Below, in pieces: positions 51,025 through 59,847 of a stretch of DNA of 64,000 nucleotides. The notes under the pieces were generated by a model, which saw only the letters and a list, made by a program, of their open reading frames with translations, was not told the DNA's origin and did no database searches. Origin of the DNA: Microbulbifer sp. A4B17 (GTDB lineage: Bacteria > Pseudomonadota > Gammaproteobacteria > Pseudomonadales > Cellvibrionaceae). Location of the stretch: NCBI RefSeq assembly GCF_003076275.1, contig NZ_CP029064.1, positions 4,010,001 to 4,074,000 of the forward strand. The letters run 5' to 3'. Each line of letters starts with the position of its first letter. Position 1 is the first letter of the stretch. The position numbers were made by a program, and so were the translations under genes.

Positions 51025-53977
51025 TATTGCCCACATTGCCCTGGTGGGAGTGGCCTATATCGCCACCCTGTTTTTTGTCGCCTTCGCCACCTCCAAGGGC
51101 TGGCTACCTTCCCGCTGGGTGCGCCATCCATTGGTTTATGTGCTCTCCCTCGGCGTATCGTTATCGGCCTGGACCTTCTACGGTATCGTCGACCTGGCCT
51201 GGCAATATGGTTACGGGGTGCTCGCCTACTATCTGGGCACCGGCGCCATGTTCCTGTTTGCGCCGGTAGCCCTGGAACCACTGGCGCGCCTGGCACAGCG
51301 CTACCAGCTTTACTCCCCGGCAGATCTTCTGGTGTTCCGCTATCACAGCCGCCAGGCGGGGACTCTCGCCACCCTGTTTATGCTGTTGGCACTGCTCCCC
51401 CTGATCGCCCTGCAAATCCAGGCGGTATCTGAGACCCTGGCCCTTTTGTCGCGGGATAGTGTGGCTGCCCTGGCACTGCCAGACAGCGGTGTATCGAGCA
51501 AAAATTTAATCGCATTTTTCTACTGCGTGCTGCTGGCGGTATTCACCAGTATGTACGGCGCTACCCGCGAGCGTGGCGAGGGCCTGGCCAGTGCCATGGC
51601 CCTGGAGTCCCTGGTAAAACTGGTGGCCCTCACCGCTGTGGGCGGCTATGCCATTTACGGCGTCTTCGGTGGGTTTTCCGGCCTGGATGAGTGGCTGCTG
51701 GAGAACCCCGATATGCACCAGCTGCTCTACACCCCCATCAAGCAGGGCTCATCCCATACCCTGCTACTGGTGTTTATCGCCACTGCCGTGGCTATGCCAC
51801 ATATTTTTTACCTGAGTATTGCCGAGCGCCCCACCGGACAGGCAATGCGCACCGCCAGTTGGGGCTTCCCCCTGTTCCTGCTGCTGATGGCCCTGCCCAT
51901 CTTCCCCATCATGTGGGCAGGCTTTGCCCTGGATGTGGCCGGCCCGGTGCAGTACTTCTCCCTGGCAGTTCCCCGCGCCAGTGGCTCAGCACTGCTCACC
52001 ACCCTGGCCTTTATCGGCGGCCTGTCAGCAGCCACTGGCGCATTAATTATGATCACCTTGGCCCTCGCCACCATGGTGATGAACCACTGGCTGCTGCCCG
52101 GCACCCGCTGGCATTCTGAGGACAATATGTACCGGCAGCTGGTGTGGCTGCGCCGCGCGCTGATCGCCGCTCTATTTATTGCCGGCTTTGCCTTTTACCT
52201 GTTACTCAACAACCGACTCTCCCTGTCGGATCTGGCCCTGCTGGCATTTATCGGATCACTCCAATTTCTGCCTGGGATTTTTGCTGTAATCCACTGGCCG
52301 CGAGGCAATCGACGCGGATTTGTCGGTGGCCTGCTGGCGGGCATGTTACTTTGGGGGGGCGGCCTGTTAATTCCGTCAATTTTTGGGATTACCGGCATCA
52401 CCCTGCCCGGCACCTCCCTCCAAATTCCCCTGGGAATGTCTATCTGGACACAGATCACCACCCTGTCATTGGGGGTCAATGTCCTGTTATTTGTCGGCCT
52501 ATCTCTGTTCACCCGCACCAGCAGCCTGGAGCAGTACGCCGCTGACCTGTGTAGCGACGACACCATCGCCCAGGCTCTGCGCCTGGGACTGGATGTGGAA
52601 TCCGCCGCAGATTTTCGCCTGCGCTTGGCTGAAAGCCTCGGGGCCGCTACGGCAAATAAAGAGGTTAAACGCGCCCTCGCCGCCCTCAACCTGCCGGATA
52701 ACGAGCGCCGCCCCTACGCCCTGCGCCAACTGCGCAACAAGCTGGAGTCCAATCTCTCCGGCCTGCTGGGACGGGTTCTGGCGGTGCAAATTATCGATCG
52801 ACACTTCCCGTTCAAGAACAGCGACCAGCCGGCGAACAAGGACATTCACCTGATCGAGACCCGATTGGGCCGCTATAAGCACCAGCTCACCGGCCTGGCC
52901 GCAGAACTCAACAACCTGCGCCTGTATCACCGCCAAATGCTGGAAGAGCTGCCGATGGCCGCTTGCTCCCTGGGGCGCGACGGAGAAGTCCTGTTGTGGA
53001 ACTACGCCATGCAGGACCTCACCGGTATCAGTGCCAGCGAGGTAATCGGCTCAAAACTGGAATACTTGGCGGAACCCTGGCGCAGCCTGCTGGGGGAATT
53101 TGCCCTATCCACCGATGCCAGTCGCTTTAAGCAACAGGTGAGCCTCGAAGGCAACAGCCACTGGCTCAACCTGCACAAGGCGCGGCAAAAACGCAGCCGC
53201 AGCGATCGCTCCCGCGACGAGCGCGGCGATGCACAAATGTTGTTGCTGGAGGACATCACCGAAACCCAGGTACTGGAGCAGGAACTTATCCACAGCGAGC
53301 GCCTGGCCTCTGTGGGCCGCTTGGCCGCCGGCGTGGCCCACGAAGTGGGCAACCCAGTAACCGGGATCGCCTGCCTGGCGCAAAACCTCCAGTACGACTG
53401 TGACAACCCCGAAGTCCTGGATACTGCCGACCAGATCCTGAGCCAGACCCAGCGCATCAGTCGTATCGTCCACTCGCTAGTCAACTTCTCTCACAGTGGC
53501 AGCCAGGAAGACAGCGAGCGGGCCCCAGTGGACCTTTACGCTTGCGTACAGGAAGCGGTCAACCTGCTGTCCCTGCAGCGGGACAAGACCGAGGTCCAGT
53601 TTGAAAATCGGGTGCCCGAAGACCTGATCGCCCCCGGAGACAACCAGCGCCTGATCCAGGTGTTTATCAACCTGCTAAGCAATGCCCGCGATGCAAGCCC
53701 CGATGGTGGCCAGATTGTGATCGAGGGCTATCGCAAGAGCGGCAGCGCCTGTGTCTCTGTTACCGATAGTGGGCCGGGAATTTCAGCTCAGCACAGGGAG
53801 AGAATTCTGGAGCCTTTTTTCACCACGAAAGAGCCCGGCGAAGGTACGGGACTGGGACTGGCAATGGTTTACAGCATTGTCGAGGAGCACGGCGGCCAGC
53901 TGGAATTAGTCAGCCCCGCCAACCAGGAAACCGGCACTGGCGCCCGCTTTATTGTGCAACTGCCACTAGGCGACTGA
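51014..53977 (+). CDS. cbrA: CbrA-type sensor histidine kinase fused to an SLC5 transporter-like domain
   Basis: A 987-residue kinase. Residues 1 to about 490 are 12-13 membrane helices of the sodium/solute symporter (SSSF/SLC5) type. A linker and PAS domain (about 640-745, MLEELPMAACSLGRDGEVLLWNYAMQDL) follow, then the HisKA box GRLAAGVAHEVGNPVTGI with His776 as phosphorylation site, and the HATPase domain with N box NLLSNARDASPDGG, DSGPGIS and GTGLGLAMVYSIV. In Pseudomonas CbrA senses carbon/nitrogen status and phosphorylates CbrB. It is translationally coupled with cbrX. Confidence 0.95.
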   Translation: MSFDIAHIALVGVAYIATLFFVAFATSKGWLPSRWVRHPLVYVLSLGVSLSAWTFYGIVDLAWQYGYGVLAYYLGTGAMFLFAPVALEPLARLAQRYQLYSPADLLVFRYHSRQAGTLATLFMLLALLPLIALQIQAVSETLALLSRDSVAALALPDSGVSSKNLIAFFYCVLLAVFTSMYGATRERGEGLASAMALESLVKLVALTAVGGYAIYGVFGGFSGLDEWLLENPDMHQLLYTPIKQGSSHTLLLVFIATAVAMPHIFYLSIAERPTGQAMRTASWGFPLFLLLMALPIFPIMWAGFALDVAGPVQYFSLAVPRASGSALLTTLAFIGGLSAATGALIMITLALATMVMNHWLLPGTRWHSEDNMYRQLVWLRRALIAALFIAGFAFYLLLNNRLSLSDLALLAFIGSLQFLPGIFAVIHWPRGNRRGFVGGLLAGMLLWGGGLLIPSIFGITGITLPGTSLQIPLGMSIWTQITTLSLGVNVLLFVGLSLFTRTSSLEQYAADLCSDDTIAQALRLGLDVESAADFRLRLAESLGAATANKEVKRALAALNLPDNERRPYALRQLRNKLESNLSGLLGRVLAVQIIDRHFPFKNSDQPANKDIHLIETRLGRYKHQLTGLAAELNNLRLYHRQMLEELPMAACSLGRDGEVLLWNYAMQDLTGISASEVIGSKLEYLAEPWRSLLGEFALSTDASRFKQQVSLEGNSHWLNLHKARQKRSRSDRSRDERGDAQMLLLEDITETQVLEQELIHSERLASVGRLAAGVAHEVGNPVTGIACLAQNLQYDCDNPEVLDTADQILSQTQRISRIVHSLVNFSHSGSQEDSERAPVDLYACVQEAVNLLSLQRDKTEVQFENRVPEDLIAPGDNQRLIQVFINLLSNARDASPDGGQIVIEGYRKSGSACVSVTDSGPGISAQHRERILEPFFTTKEPGEGTGLGLAMVYSIVEEHGGQLELVSPANQETGTGARFIVQLPLGD

Positions 53978-54106
53978 GATGTCTGACCATCAATATCGAT
54001 CATTATTTGTTCAAAAATAACCCGATTAACAGTTTTTGAGTTGCATCGAAACGGCGCCCGGGTAAAACTAGGCGCTTACTGAGCATTTTGTAACCAGGCG
54101 TAACAT

Positions 54107-55498
54107 ATGAGCCACATCCTCATCGTCGAAGATGAAGCCATTATCCGAACGGCGCTGCGCAAGCTTTTAGAGCGGCACCGCTACAAAATCAGTGAAGCGG
54201 GTTCGGTGAAGGAGGCGCTCAGCAAGTACCGTCTCAATGAAGTTGACCTGGTTATCTCCGACCTGCGCCTGCCTGGCGCACCGGGCACCGACTTGCTCAA
54301 ACACGCCGGTGATGTGCCGGTGCTGATCATGACCAGCTATGCCAGCCTGCGCTCTGCAGTGGATTCCATGCGTATGGGCGCCGCAGACTATATCGCCAAA
54401 CCCTTTGACCACGACGAAATGCTCGCAACCGTGCGCCGGGTCATTGGCAAAGCGGAGCAGAATCGCGCTCAACCGGTTAACGAAAAGGAAAACACCAGCA
54501 CAATTGCCGGCATGATCGGCAGCAGCCCGGTGATGAGGGAGCTCTACGGTCGCATCCATAAGGTTGCTCCCACAGACGCTACCGTTCTGGTTCACGGCGA
54601 AACCGGAACTGGTAAGGAGCTGGTGGCCCGCGCTATCCACGAAGAGAGCCGCCGGGCCAACAAACCTTTGATCTCTGTTAACTGTGCTGCTATCCCCGAT
54701 ACGCTGATTGAATCGGAGCTGTTCGGCTACGAAAAAGGTGCCTTTACTGGTGCCCAGAGTTCCCGAGAGGGATTGGTAGCGGCAGCCGATGGGGGAACCC
54801 TGTTCCTCGACGAGATAGGCGAGCTGCCCCTCGAAGCACAGGCCCGCCTGCTGCGTGTACTGCAAGAGGGCGAAGTTCGCCCAATCGGCTCAATCGAATC
54901 CCGCAAAGTGGATGTGCGCCTGGTAACAGCCACCCACCGCAACCTGCGCCAGCTATCAGCGGAGCGAAAATTTCGCGAAGATCTCTACTACCGCATCAAT
55001 GTAGTGCAAATGACGCTTGCGCCCTTGCGCGAGCGAGGCAGAGACGTCCTCGCACTGGCAGAGCACCTGTTGGAAAAGTTCTGCACCAAGATCGAGCGCC
55101 CCTTATTGCGCCTGTCACCGGAAGCCATCCAGGCTGTTACCACCTACACCTGGCCCGGTAACGTGCGCGAACTCGAGAACGCCATTCAGCGCGCTGTGAT
55201 CCTAACGGATAAGAACAGCCGCGAGATCGACCACAAAACCCTGGATATCGATCTGGACCTGGTACCCATCGAAGAGGCCGACGGCATCCCGCGCCCTCGC
55301 AGTCTGCATACCGACCCCCGCGAGGACCTGTCCTTGGAAGACTACTTCGCCCGCTTCGTTATTGAGCACCAGGACACCATGAGTGAGACGGACCTGGCCA
55401 AGAAGCTCGGCGTCAGCCGCAAATGCCTGTGGGAGCGACGCCAAAAACTGGGTATCCCCCGCAAGAAGAGCCGCCGCAGCGCCACCGCAGAAGCGTAA
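54107..55498 (+). CDS. cbrB: CbrB-type sigma-54-dependent response regulator
   Basis: A 463-residue NtrC-family regulator. Receiver with D52 (VISDLRLPG) as phosphate acceptor; AAA+ domain with Walker A GETGTGKE near residue 164 and the sigma-54 contact loop GAFTGA at 211-216; Fis-type helix-turn-helix at the C-terminus ([23 protein letters not shown]). In Pseudomonas CbrB activates crcZ from a TGTTAC-type palindrome; such a site, IHF box and -24/-12 promoter lie just downstream here. Confidence 0.96.
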   Translation: MSHILIVEDEAIIRTALRKLLERHRYKISEAGSVKEALSKYRLNEVDLVISDLRLPGAPGTDLLKHAGDVPVLIMTSYASLRSAVDSMRMGAADYIAKPFDHDEMLATVRRVIGKAEQNRAQPVNEKENTSTIAGMIGSSPVMRELYGRIHKVAPTDATVLVHGETGTGKELVARAIHEESRRANKPLISVNCAAIPDTLIESELFGYEKGAFTGAQSSREGLVAAADGGTLFLDEIGELPLEAQARLLRVLQEGEVRPIGSIESRKVDVRLVTATHRNLRQLSAERKFREDLYYRINVVQMTLAPLRERGRDVLALAEHLLEKFCTKIERPLLRLSPEAIQAVTTYTWPGNVRELENAIQRAVILTDKNSREIDHKTLDIDLDLVPIEEADGIPRPRSLHTDPREDLSLEDYFARFVIEHQDTMSETDLAKKLGVSRKCLWERRQKLGIPRKKSRRSATAEA

Positions 55499-55516
55499 AA
55501 ACTAACACTATCCTCT

Positions 55517-55531
55517 GGGGGCTCCGCCCCC
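55517..55531 (+). terminator. Hairpin after cbrB
   Basis: GGGGGC, loop TCC, GCCCCC, 18 bases past the cbrB stop. There is no T run, so it may terminate poorly. Confidence 0.45.
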
Positions 55532-55574
55532 TGCTCCCATTCCTGACCCACTTGCCGCACTCCTCCGATCACTT

Positions 55575-55658
55575 TGTTACCCCACTCCCACAGGGGTTAC
55601 CGACCAGAGTGTTACCCACACCCACCCAGAAGTAACAACTCTCGCACCTTCCGTAACG
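55575..55658 (+). promoter_or_regulatory. CbrB upstream activating sequence
   Basis: The core is TGTTAC (55610-55615), 16 nt, GTAACA (55632-55637), the palindrome class bound by CbrB in Pseudomonas. Extra half sites are TGTTAC (55575-55580), GGTTAC (55595-55600) and GTAACG (55653-55658). The centre is about 110 bp upstream of the -24 element, the normal distance for a sigma-54 enhancer. Confidence 0.8.
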
Positions 55659-55700
55659 CAATAGCTCTTGGAAAAGTTCCGTCAAATTTCGTAAAGATTG

Positions 55701-55713
55701 TAAGCCATTGATT
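55701..55713. promoter_or_regulatory. Integration host factor site
   Basis: TAAGCCATTGATT is an exact match to YAANNNNTTGATW (the IHF consensus read on this strand). It lies in AT-rich DNA between the CbrB sites and the sigma-54 promoter, where DNA bending is expected. Confidence 0.7.
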
Positions 55714-55732
55714 TATAAGAATTTTTAAAAGT

Positions 55733-55748
55733 TGGCATACTAAGTGCT
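55733..55748 (+). promoter_or_regulatory. Sigma-54 (-24/-12) promoter of the CrcZ-like RNA
   Basis: TGGCATACTAAGTGCT matches the consensus TGGCAYRNNNNTTGCW at all fixed positions except one (G for T). The invariant GG (55734-55735) and GC (55746-55747) are spaced correctly. Transcription would start near 55759. Confidence 0.85.
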
Positions 55749-55758
55749 TTACTCTTAG

Positions 55759-56107
55759 TACAAAAACTGAAAACAGCCAACAATAAAAATAAATGACTGT
55801 TACAAGCCCTATAACAACTAACAATAAGTGGGGCGAAACATAATAAAAATAATGGGGCGGCCGACAATAAAAGCAATGAGTGGCCAAAACCGCAAGAACA
55901 ACAATAAACAATAACAATAAAACTCAAGAAGAATAAGAATAACAACAAGCGCGTTGCAAACTGACTGAACTGTACCTGGGAGAGGGTGTTTGCTTGAAAG
56001 CAAATTGAGAGCGCAAGGAAGCCGCTGCCTTCATACTGGTAATAATAATTCCCATATTTCTTTTCCCCCGAAATTACAGGCACCCGCATATTGCGGGCGC
56101 ATTCCTT
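55759..56107 (+). ncRNA. crcZ: CrcZ-like Hfq/Crc-sequestering small RNA
   Basis: Non-coding interval between cbrB and pcnB, the crcZ position in Pseudomonas. From the predicted start near 55759, about 190 nt are A-rich and contain eight exact AAYAAYAA motifs, starting at 55779, 55820, 55897, 55900, 55907, 55913, 55938 and 55941, plus near matches (AATAAAAA 55842, GACAATAA 55863). Such motifs bind Hfq with Crc. The first two are separated by G/C-containing linkers; the rest come in two clusters. The 3' third forms hairpins (TTTGCT-TGAA-AGCAAA at 55989-56004; CCCGCA-TAT-TGCGGG at 56083-56097). The length of about 350 nt is in the known CrcZ range. No forward reading frame is convincing. Confidence 0.85.
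56083..56107 (+). terminator. Probable 3' end of the CrcZ-like RNA
   Basis: CCCGCA-TAT-TGCGGG stem followed by CGCATTCCTTT. The stem is strong, the T tract imperfect, so the exact end is uncertain. Confidence 0.5.
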
Positions 56108-56113
56108 TGCGTG

Positions 56114-56122
56114 TGTTAGAAT
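56114..56122 (+). promoter_or_regulatory. Extended -10 promoter for pcnB
   Basis: TGTTAGAAT carries an extended -10 (TGN-TAGAAT). It lies after the putative sRNA terminator and about 215 bp before pcnB, which would let pcnB be expressed without the sigma-54 promoter. No good -35 was seen. Confidence 0.45.
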
Positions 56123-56338
56123 CGCGCCCGCGAGTCCCGATCTCTGAGGATAAACAGCCACTGAGGCTCCCTTTCCGGTCTCGCTTCTGGGTCAACCCAG
56201 GTATAGAGGCTCCAGCAGTGCCATCGTGAATCTCCCTAAGGGACCACCACTTACACAGGCCGCCAACCAATGCGTGGCCAAGCACAGCGGGGCTTTCCCG
56301 GCCATCCCTAAATGGCAGCAGTCAACATAGACAGCCGT

Positions 56339-57688
56339 ATGCTCAACAACCTGATTAGTAGTATCAAACGCTGGCGCAAGCCAGCCAGTAAAGGCCCCAG
56401 GGTTATCGCCCGCAACGACCACAATATCTCGCGCCGGGAGATCAGCCGCGCGGCCTTAACGGTTATGAAGCGCCTGCAGGATGCCGGATACCAGGCGTAT
56501 ATCGTGGGTGGGGGCGTACGGGACCTGATGCTCGGCGGTCACCCCAAGGATTTCGATGTCGCCACCGATGCCACCCCGGAACAGGCCAAGGTGCTGTTTC
56601 GTGGCGCCCGCATCGTCGGTCGTCGCTTTCGCATTCTCCACGCTCGCATAGGCCGCGAGGTCATCGAAGTCACTACTTTCCGCGGCCACCACAGCGACGG
56701 TGAGGACCACGAGGCCAAACAGTCCGAGCACGGTATGCTCCTGCGGGACAATGTCTATGGCGACCTGGAAAGTGATGCCATGCGCCGGGATTTCACGGTC
56801 AACGCGCTCTACTACACCACCAAAGGTTTTGAAATCCACGACTACACCGGCGGTGTCGAGGATATTGAAAAGCGCCTGATTCGAATGATCGGCTCGCCTG
56901 AAGTCCGCTATAAGGAAGACCCTGTGCGTATGCTGCGCGCAGTGCGCTTCGCCGCCAAACTGAATTTCACTATTGAGGGCAAGACCGAAGCTCCCCTGCA
57001 TGAATTGGCGCCTCTATTACGCAATATTGCCCCGGCACGCCTGTTCGATGAGATTCTCAAGCTGCTGATGAGTGGCCACGGCGAGCGCACCTTTGAGCTG
57101 CTGCGCCAGTACCAGCTCTGGCAACACCTCTTTCCGGATAATGCTGCACAGATTGAGGCCAACAGCGCAGCTCTGGTGCTGTCCCAGCAAGCCCTGCGCA
57201 ATACCGACAAACGTATTCGTGCCGATATGCGTGTTACCCCAGCTTTCCTCTATGCCGCCCTGCTGTGGCCTGCGGTGAGCACCGAACAACAAAAGCTGAT
57301 TGCCAAGGGCACCCCGCCAGCGCCGGCGCTGGCCCAGGCGGCACAAAAGATTACCAGTTCACAGCTGGCCCACACAGCTATCCCCAAGCGTTTCTCAATC
57401 CCCATGCGCGAAATCTGGGACCTGCAACAGCGACTGCCCCAGCGCGGTGGCAGTCGTGCCCAACGCCTGGCGGAGCACCCCCGTTTCCGCGCCGCCTACG
57501 ACTTCCTGTTACTTCGGGAGGAGAGTGGTGAGATTGAAGCGGGCCTGGGCAAATGGTGGACCGATTTCCAACAGGCCGACGATGATCAGCGCCAGCAAAT
57601 GGTGCGCAAGCTACAGCGCACAGGCAGTGGTGGGCGCCGCAACCGCAACTCTCGCGGCCGCCGCCGCAAGCCGAGAGCAGAACAATAA
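56339..57688 (+). CDS. pcnB: Poly(A) polymerase I
   Basis: A 449-residue nucleotidyltransferase that adds 3' poly(A) tails and so marks RNA for decay. The head domain shows YQAYIVGGGVRDLMLGGHPKDFDVATDATPEQ with catalytic aspartates and FRGHHSDGEDHE; DPVRMLRAVRFAAKL follows, and the C-terminus is arginine-rich. The start MLNNLISSIKRW resembles the Pseudomonas protein; an in-frame ATG at 56312 would add nine residues. Neither has a clear ribosome binding site. It overlaps folK (TAATG). Confidence 0.94.
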   Translation: MLNNLISSIKRWRKPASKGPRVIARNDHNISRREISRAALTVMKRLQDAGYQAYIVGGGVRDLMLGGHPKDFDVATDATPEQAKVLFRGARIVGRRFRILHARIGREVIEVTTFRGHHSDGEDHEAKQSEHGMLLRDNVYGDLESDAMRRDFTVNALYYTTKGFEIHDYTGGVEDIEKRLIRMIGSPEVRYKEDPVRMLRAVRFAAKLNFTIEGKTEAPLHELAPLLRNIAPARLFDEILKLLMSGHGERTFELLRQYQLWQHLFPDNAAQIEANSAALVLSQQALRNTDKRIRADMRVTPAFLYAALLWPAVSTEQQKLIAKGTPPAPALAQAAQKITSSQLAHTAIPKRFSIPMREIWDLQQRLPQRGGSRAQRLAEHPRFRAAYDFLLLREESGEIEAGLGKWWTDFQQADDDQRQQMVRKLQRTGSGGRRNRNSRGRRRKPRAEQ

Positions 57689-58164
57689 TGGAAACCGTCT
57701 ATATCGGCTTGGGCAGTAACCTGGCGGAACCCGGACAACAACTGCGCAGTGCCCTGTCAGCCATGGAACAAATCCCCAGTACAGAATTATTGGGGTATTC
57801 GAGCTTTTACCGAAGCGCTCCGATCGGCCCCGGCGACCAACCTGATTACATCAATGCTGTCGCAGCACTGAAAACAGCACTGTCCCCGCTGGCACTACTG
57901 GAGCAGCTCCAATCTATCGAGCTGTCCCACGGGCGCGAGCGCTCCATCCGCTGGGGCGCCCGCACCCTGGACCTGGATATCCTGTTGTTTGGCCAGTCTC
58001 AAATCGATGAGCCCCGCCTACAGGTCCCACACCCGCGCATGGCCGAGCGCAACTTCGTACTGCTACCCCTTTCTGAGTTGGCTCCCGCGATGGAACTGCC
58101 CGGATTGGGAACCTTGCCAGCACTCTTACAGGGCTGCCCGGATAACCGCCTGGAAAAGGTTTGA
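57688..58164 (+). CDS. folK: 6-hydroxymethyl-dihydropterin pyrophosphokinase
   Basis: A 158-residue enzyme of folate synthesis that transfers pyrophosphate from ATP to hydroxymethyl-dihydropterin. Signatures: YIGLGSNLAEPGQQLRSAL, FYRSAPIGPGDQPDYINAV and RWGARTLDLDILLFG with the metal-binding aspartates, then VPHPRMAERNFVLLPLSELAP. It begins inside the pcnB stop codon, the common gammaproteobacterial coupling. Confidence 0.96.
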   Translation: METVYIGLGSNLAEPGQQLRSALSAMEQIPSTELLGYSSFYRSAPIGPGDQPDYINAVAALKTALSPLALLEQLQSIELSHGRERSIRWGARTLDLDILLFGQSQIDEPRLQVPHPRMAERNFVLLPLSELAPAMELPGLGTLPALLQGCPDNRLEKV

Positions 58165-58265
58165 TCGACTGAGGCTCCCCGACTACTCGACGGGCGGCCC
58201 TCTCAATAGTACTTTTGCGTTTGCAACTCATCAGGGAAGACCCCAGACAAAGAGGAGTCGCTCAA

Positions 58266-58952
58266 GTGGTTATCGAAAAACCCGAGACCAGCACAGCTGA
58301 ATTCAACCTGTCTGATAAAAAACCGCCGAAGTTTATCGCGGTGGAAGGCAATATTGGTGTGGGCAAAACCACACTGGCAAAGAAGCTGGCCTCAACATTC
58401 AATTACGACACACTGTTGGAATTACCCGAAGAAAACCCTTTTTTGGAGCGTTTCTACCGGGACCCCAAAAATGCTGCACTGCCCACACAGCTGCACTTTC
58501 TCCTACAGCGATCACAACAGATCCAGGCGCTACGGCAGGACGATATCTTTGAGCCAGTGCGGGTATCGGACTTTTTAATCGAAAAGGACCAGCTGTTTGC
58601 TGAAGTCACACTGGATAAGGATGAGCTGCACCTGTACCAACAGGTATACAAGCACCTCACTTTAGAAGCCCCCAAACCGGACCTGGTGATCTATTTGCAA
58701 GCGCCCGTAGAGGTACTGCAGGCCAGAATCCGCAATCGAGGTATCCCGTCAGAGCAGGCAATAAGCCATGAGTACCTCGCCACCCTCAATAACGCCTACA
58801 CCCGTTTTTTCCACTTTTACGATGAAGCGCCTCTACTCATCGTCAACACTGAAGAGATCGACATTGTCGATAGCTCAGAGGATTACCAACAGCTGGTCGA
58901 ATATCTGTTCACGATTACCAGTGGCCGGCACTATTACAACCCAGGAAGTTAA
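58266..58952 (+). CDS. Deoxynucleoside kinase (dNK/dGK family)
   Basis: A 228-residue kinase phosphorylating deoxynucleosides in the salvage pathway. Walker A is EGNIGVGKTTLAKKLA; ELPEENPFLERFYRDPKNAALPTQLHFLLQR and SDFLIEKDQLFAEVTL (the DRS-like site reads SDFLIEKD) follow, with the lid region LQARIRNRG. The GTG at 58266 is preceded by AGAGGAG, so it was preferred over TTG at 58215. It sits between folK and panB, a frequent arrangement in Pseudomonas relatives. The preferred base is unknown. Confidence 0.9.
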   Translation: MVIEKPETSTAEFNLSDKKPPKFIAVEGNIGVGKTTLAKKLASTFNYDTLLELPEENPFLERFYRDPKNAALPTQLHFLLQRSQQIQALRQDDIFEPVRVSDFLIEKDQLFAEVTLDKDELHLYQQVYKHLTLEAPKPDLVIYLQAPVEVLQARIRNRGIPSEQAISHEYLATLNNAYTRFFHFYDEAPLLIVNTEEIDIVDSSEDYQQLVEYLFTITSGRHYYNPGS

Positions 58953-58957
58953 TCGTT

Positions 58958-59770
58958 ATGTATGCACCCTCTGAATTAGAAAAGCTCGTAACCGTTCAAA
59001 CCCTGCGAAAAATGAAAGCGAGTGGCGAGAAGTTTATTACCGTTGCTCTCTACGATGCCCCCATGGCTGCGATGGCGCAAAAGTCCGGGGTTGAGACGCT
59101 GCTTGTCGGTGATTCCCTGGGCATGACCGTGCTGGGTTACGACAGCACCGTGCCAGTGACCATGGAGCAAATGATTTACCATGTCGAGGCGGTAGCGCGC
59201 GGCAATAAGAAGTCCCTGATTATGGGGGATATGCCGTTTATGACTTACGCTACTTCGGAGCAGGCACTGACCAATGCCACCCGAATCATGCAGGCCGGCG
59301 CCCACATGGTGAAGATTGAGGGGGGCGCCTGGTTAGCCGACACTGTTAAGATCCTGACTGACCGGGGTATTCCCGTTTGCGCCCACCTGGGCCTAACGCC
59401 CCAGTCAGTGCACAAGCTGGGTGGCTATCGCGTTCAGGGGCGCGATGAGGAGCACGCCAAGCAAATTTTGGAAGACGCCCTGCTGCTCGACGAGGCCGGT
59501 GCCGACCTGTTGGTGTTGGAATGTGTACCCGCCGACCTGGCAAAGCGTATTACCGAATCCGTATCCATGCCCACCATCGGTATAGGTGCAGGTCGCGACT
59601 GCGATGCCCAGGTATTGGTCATCAACGACATTCTCGGCCTCACTGAAAAGCCACCTAAATTTTCCAAAAACTTCCTGGTGGAAGCCGAGGATATTCCCGG
59701 AGCCCTGCGCAAATACGCCGAGGACGTCAAGCTGGGCTCTTTCCCCGGCGAGGAACACATTTTTAAATAA
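58958..59770 (+). CDS. panB: 3-methyl-2-oxobutanoate hydroxymethyltransferase
   Basis: A 270-residue enzyme that makes ketopantoate from alpha-ketoisovalerate and methylene-THF for pantothenate and CoA. Signatures: LLVGDSLGMTVLGYDSTVPVTMEQM, GDMPFMTYATSEQALTNATRIMQAGAHMVKIEGG, HLGLTPQSVHKLGGYRVQGR and IGIGAGRDCDAQVLVINDILG. panC, which usually follows, is absent here; a thioesterase gene takes its place. Confidence 0.97.
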   Translation: MYAPSELEKLVTVQTLRKMKASGEKFITVALYDAPMAAMAQKSGVETLLVGDSLGMTVLGYDSTVPVTMEQMIYHVEAVARGNKKSLIMGDMPFMTYATSEQALTNATRIMQAGAHMVKIEGGAWLADTVKILTDRGIPVCAHLGLTPQSVHKLGGYRVQGRDEEHAKQILEDALLLDEAGADLLVLECVPADLAKRITESVSMPTIGIGAGRDCDAQVLVINDILGLTEKPPKFSKNFLVEAEDIPGALRKYAEDVKLGSFPGEEHIFK

Positions 59771-59847
59771 TACTCCCCTCATCCAGGAGCTTCTCTCCCG
59801 GAACTTTTCTGCGGCAGGTGTCCCTGCCGCTCTCAAGCGGTAAAACT

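Noticed and set aside
55779..55948. CRISPR-like repeat array
   Set aside because: The A-rich motifs are 8 bases, irregularly spaced and overlap; there are no 20-40 bp repeats with unique spacers, and no cas genes.
55612..56161. Minus-strand open frames across the cbrB-pcnB interval
   Set aside because: They are rich in leucine/phenylalanine/serine because they are the complement of A-rich RNA sequence, have no ribosome binding sites and match no family.
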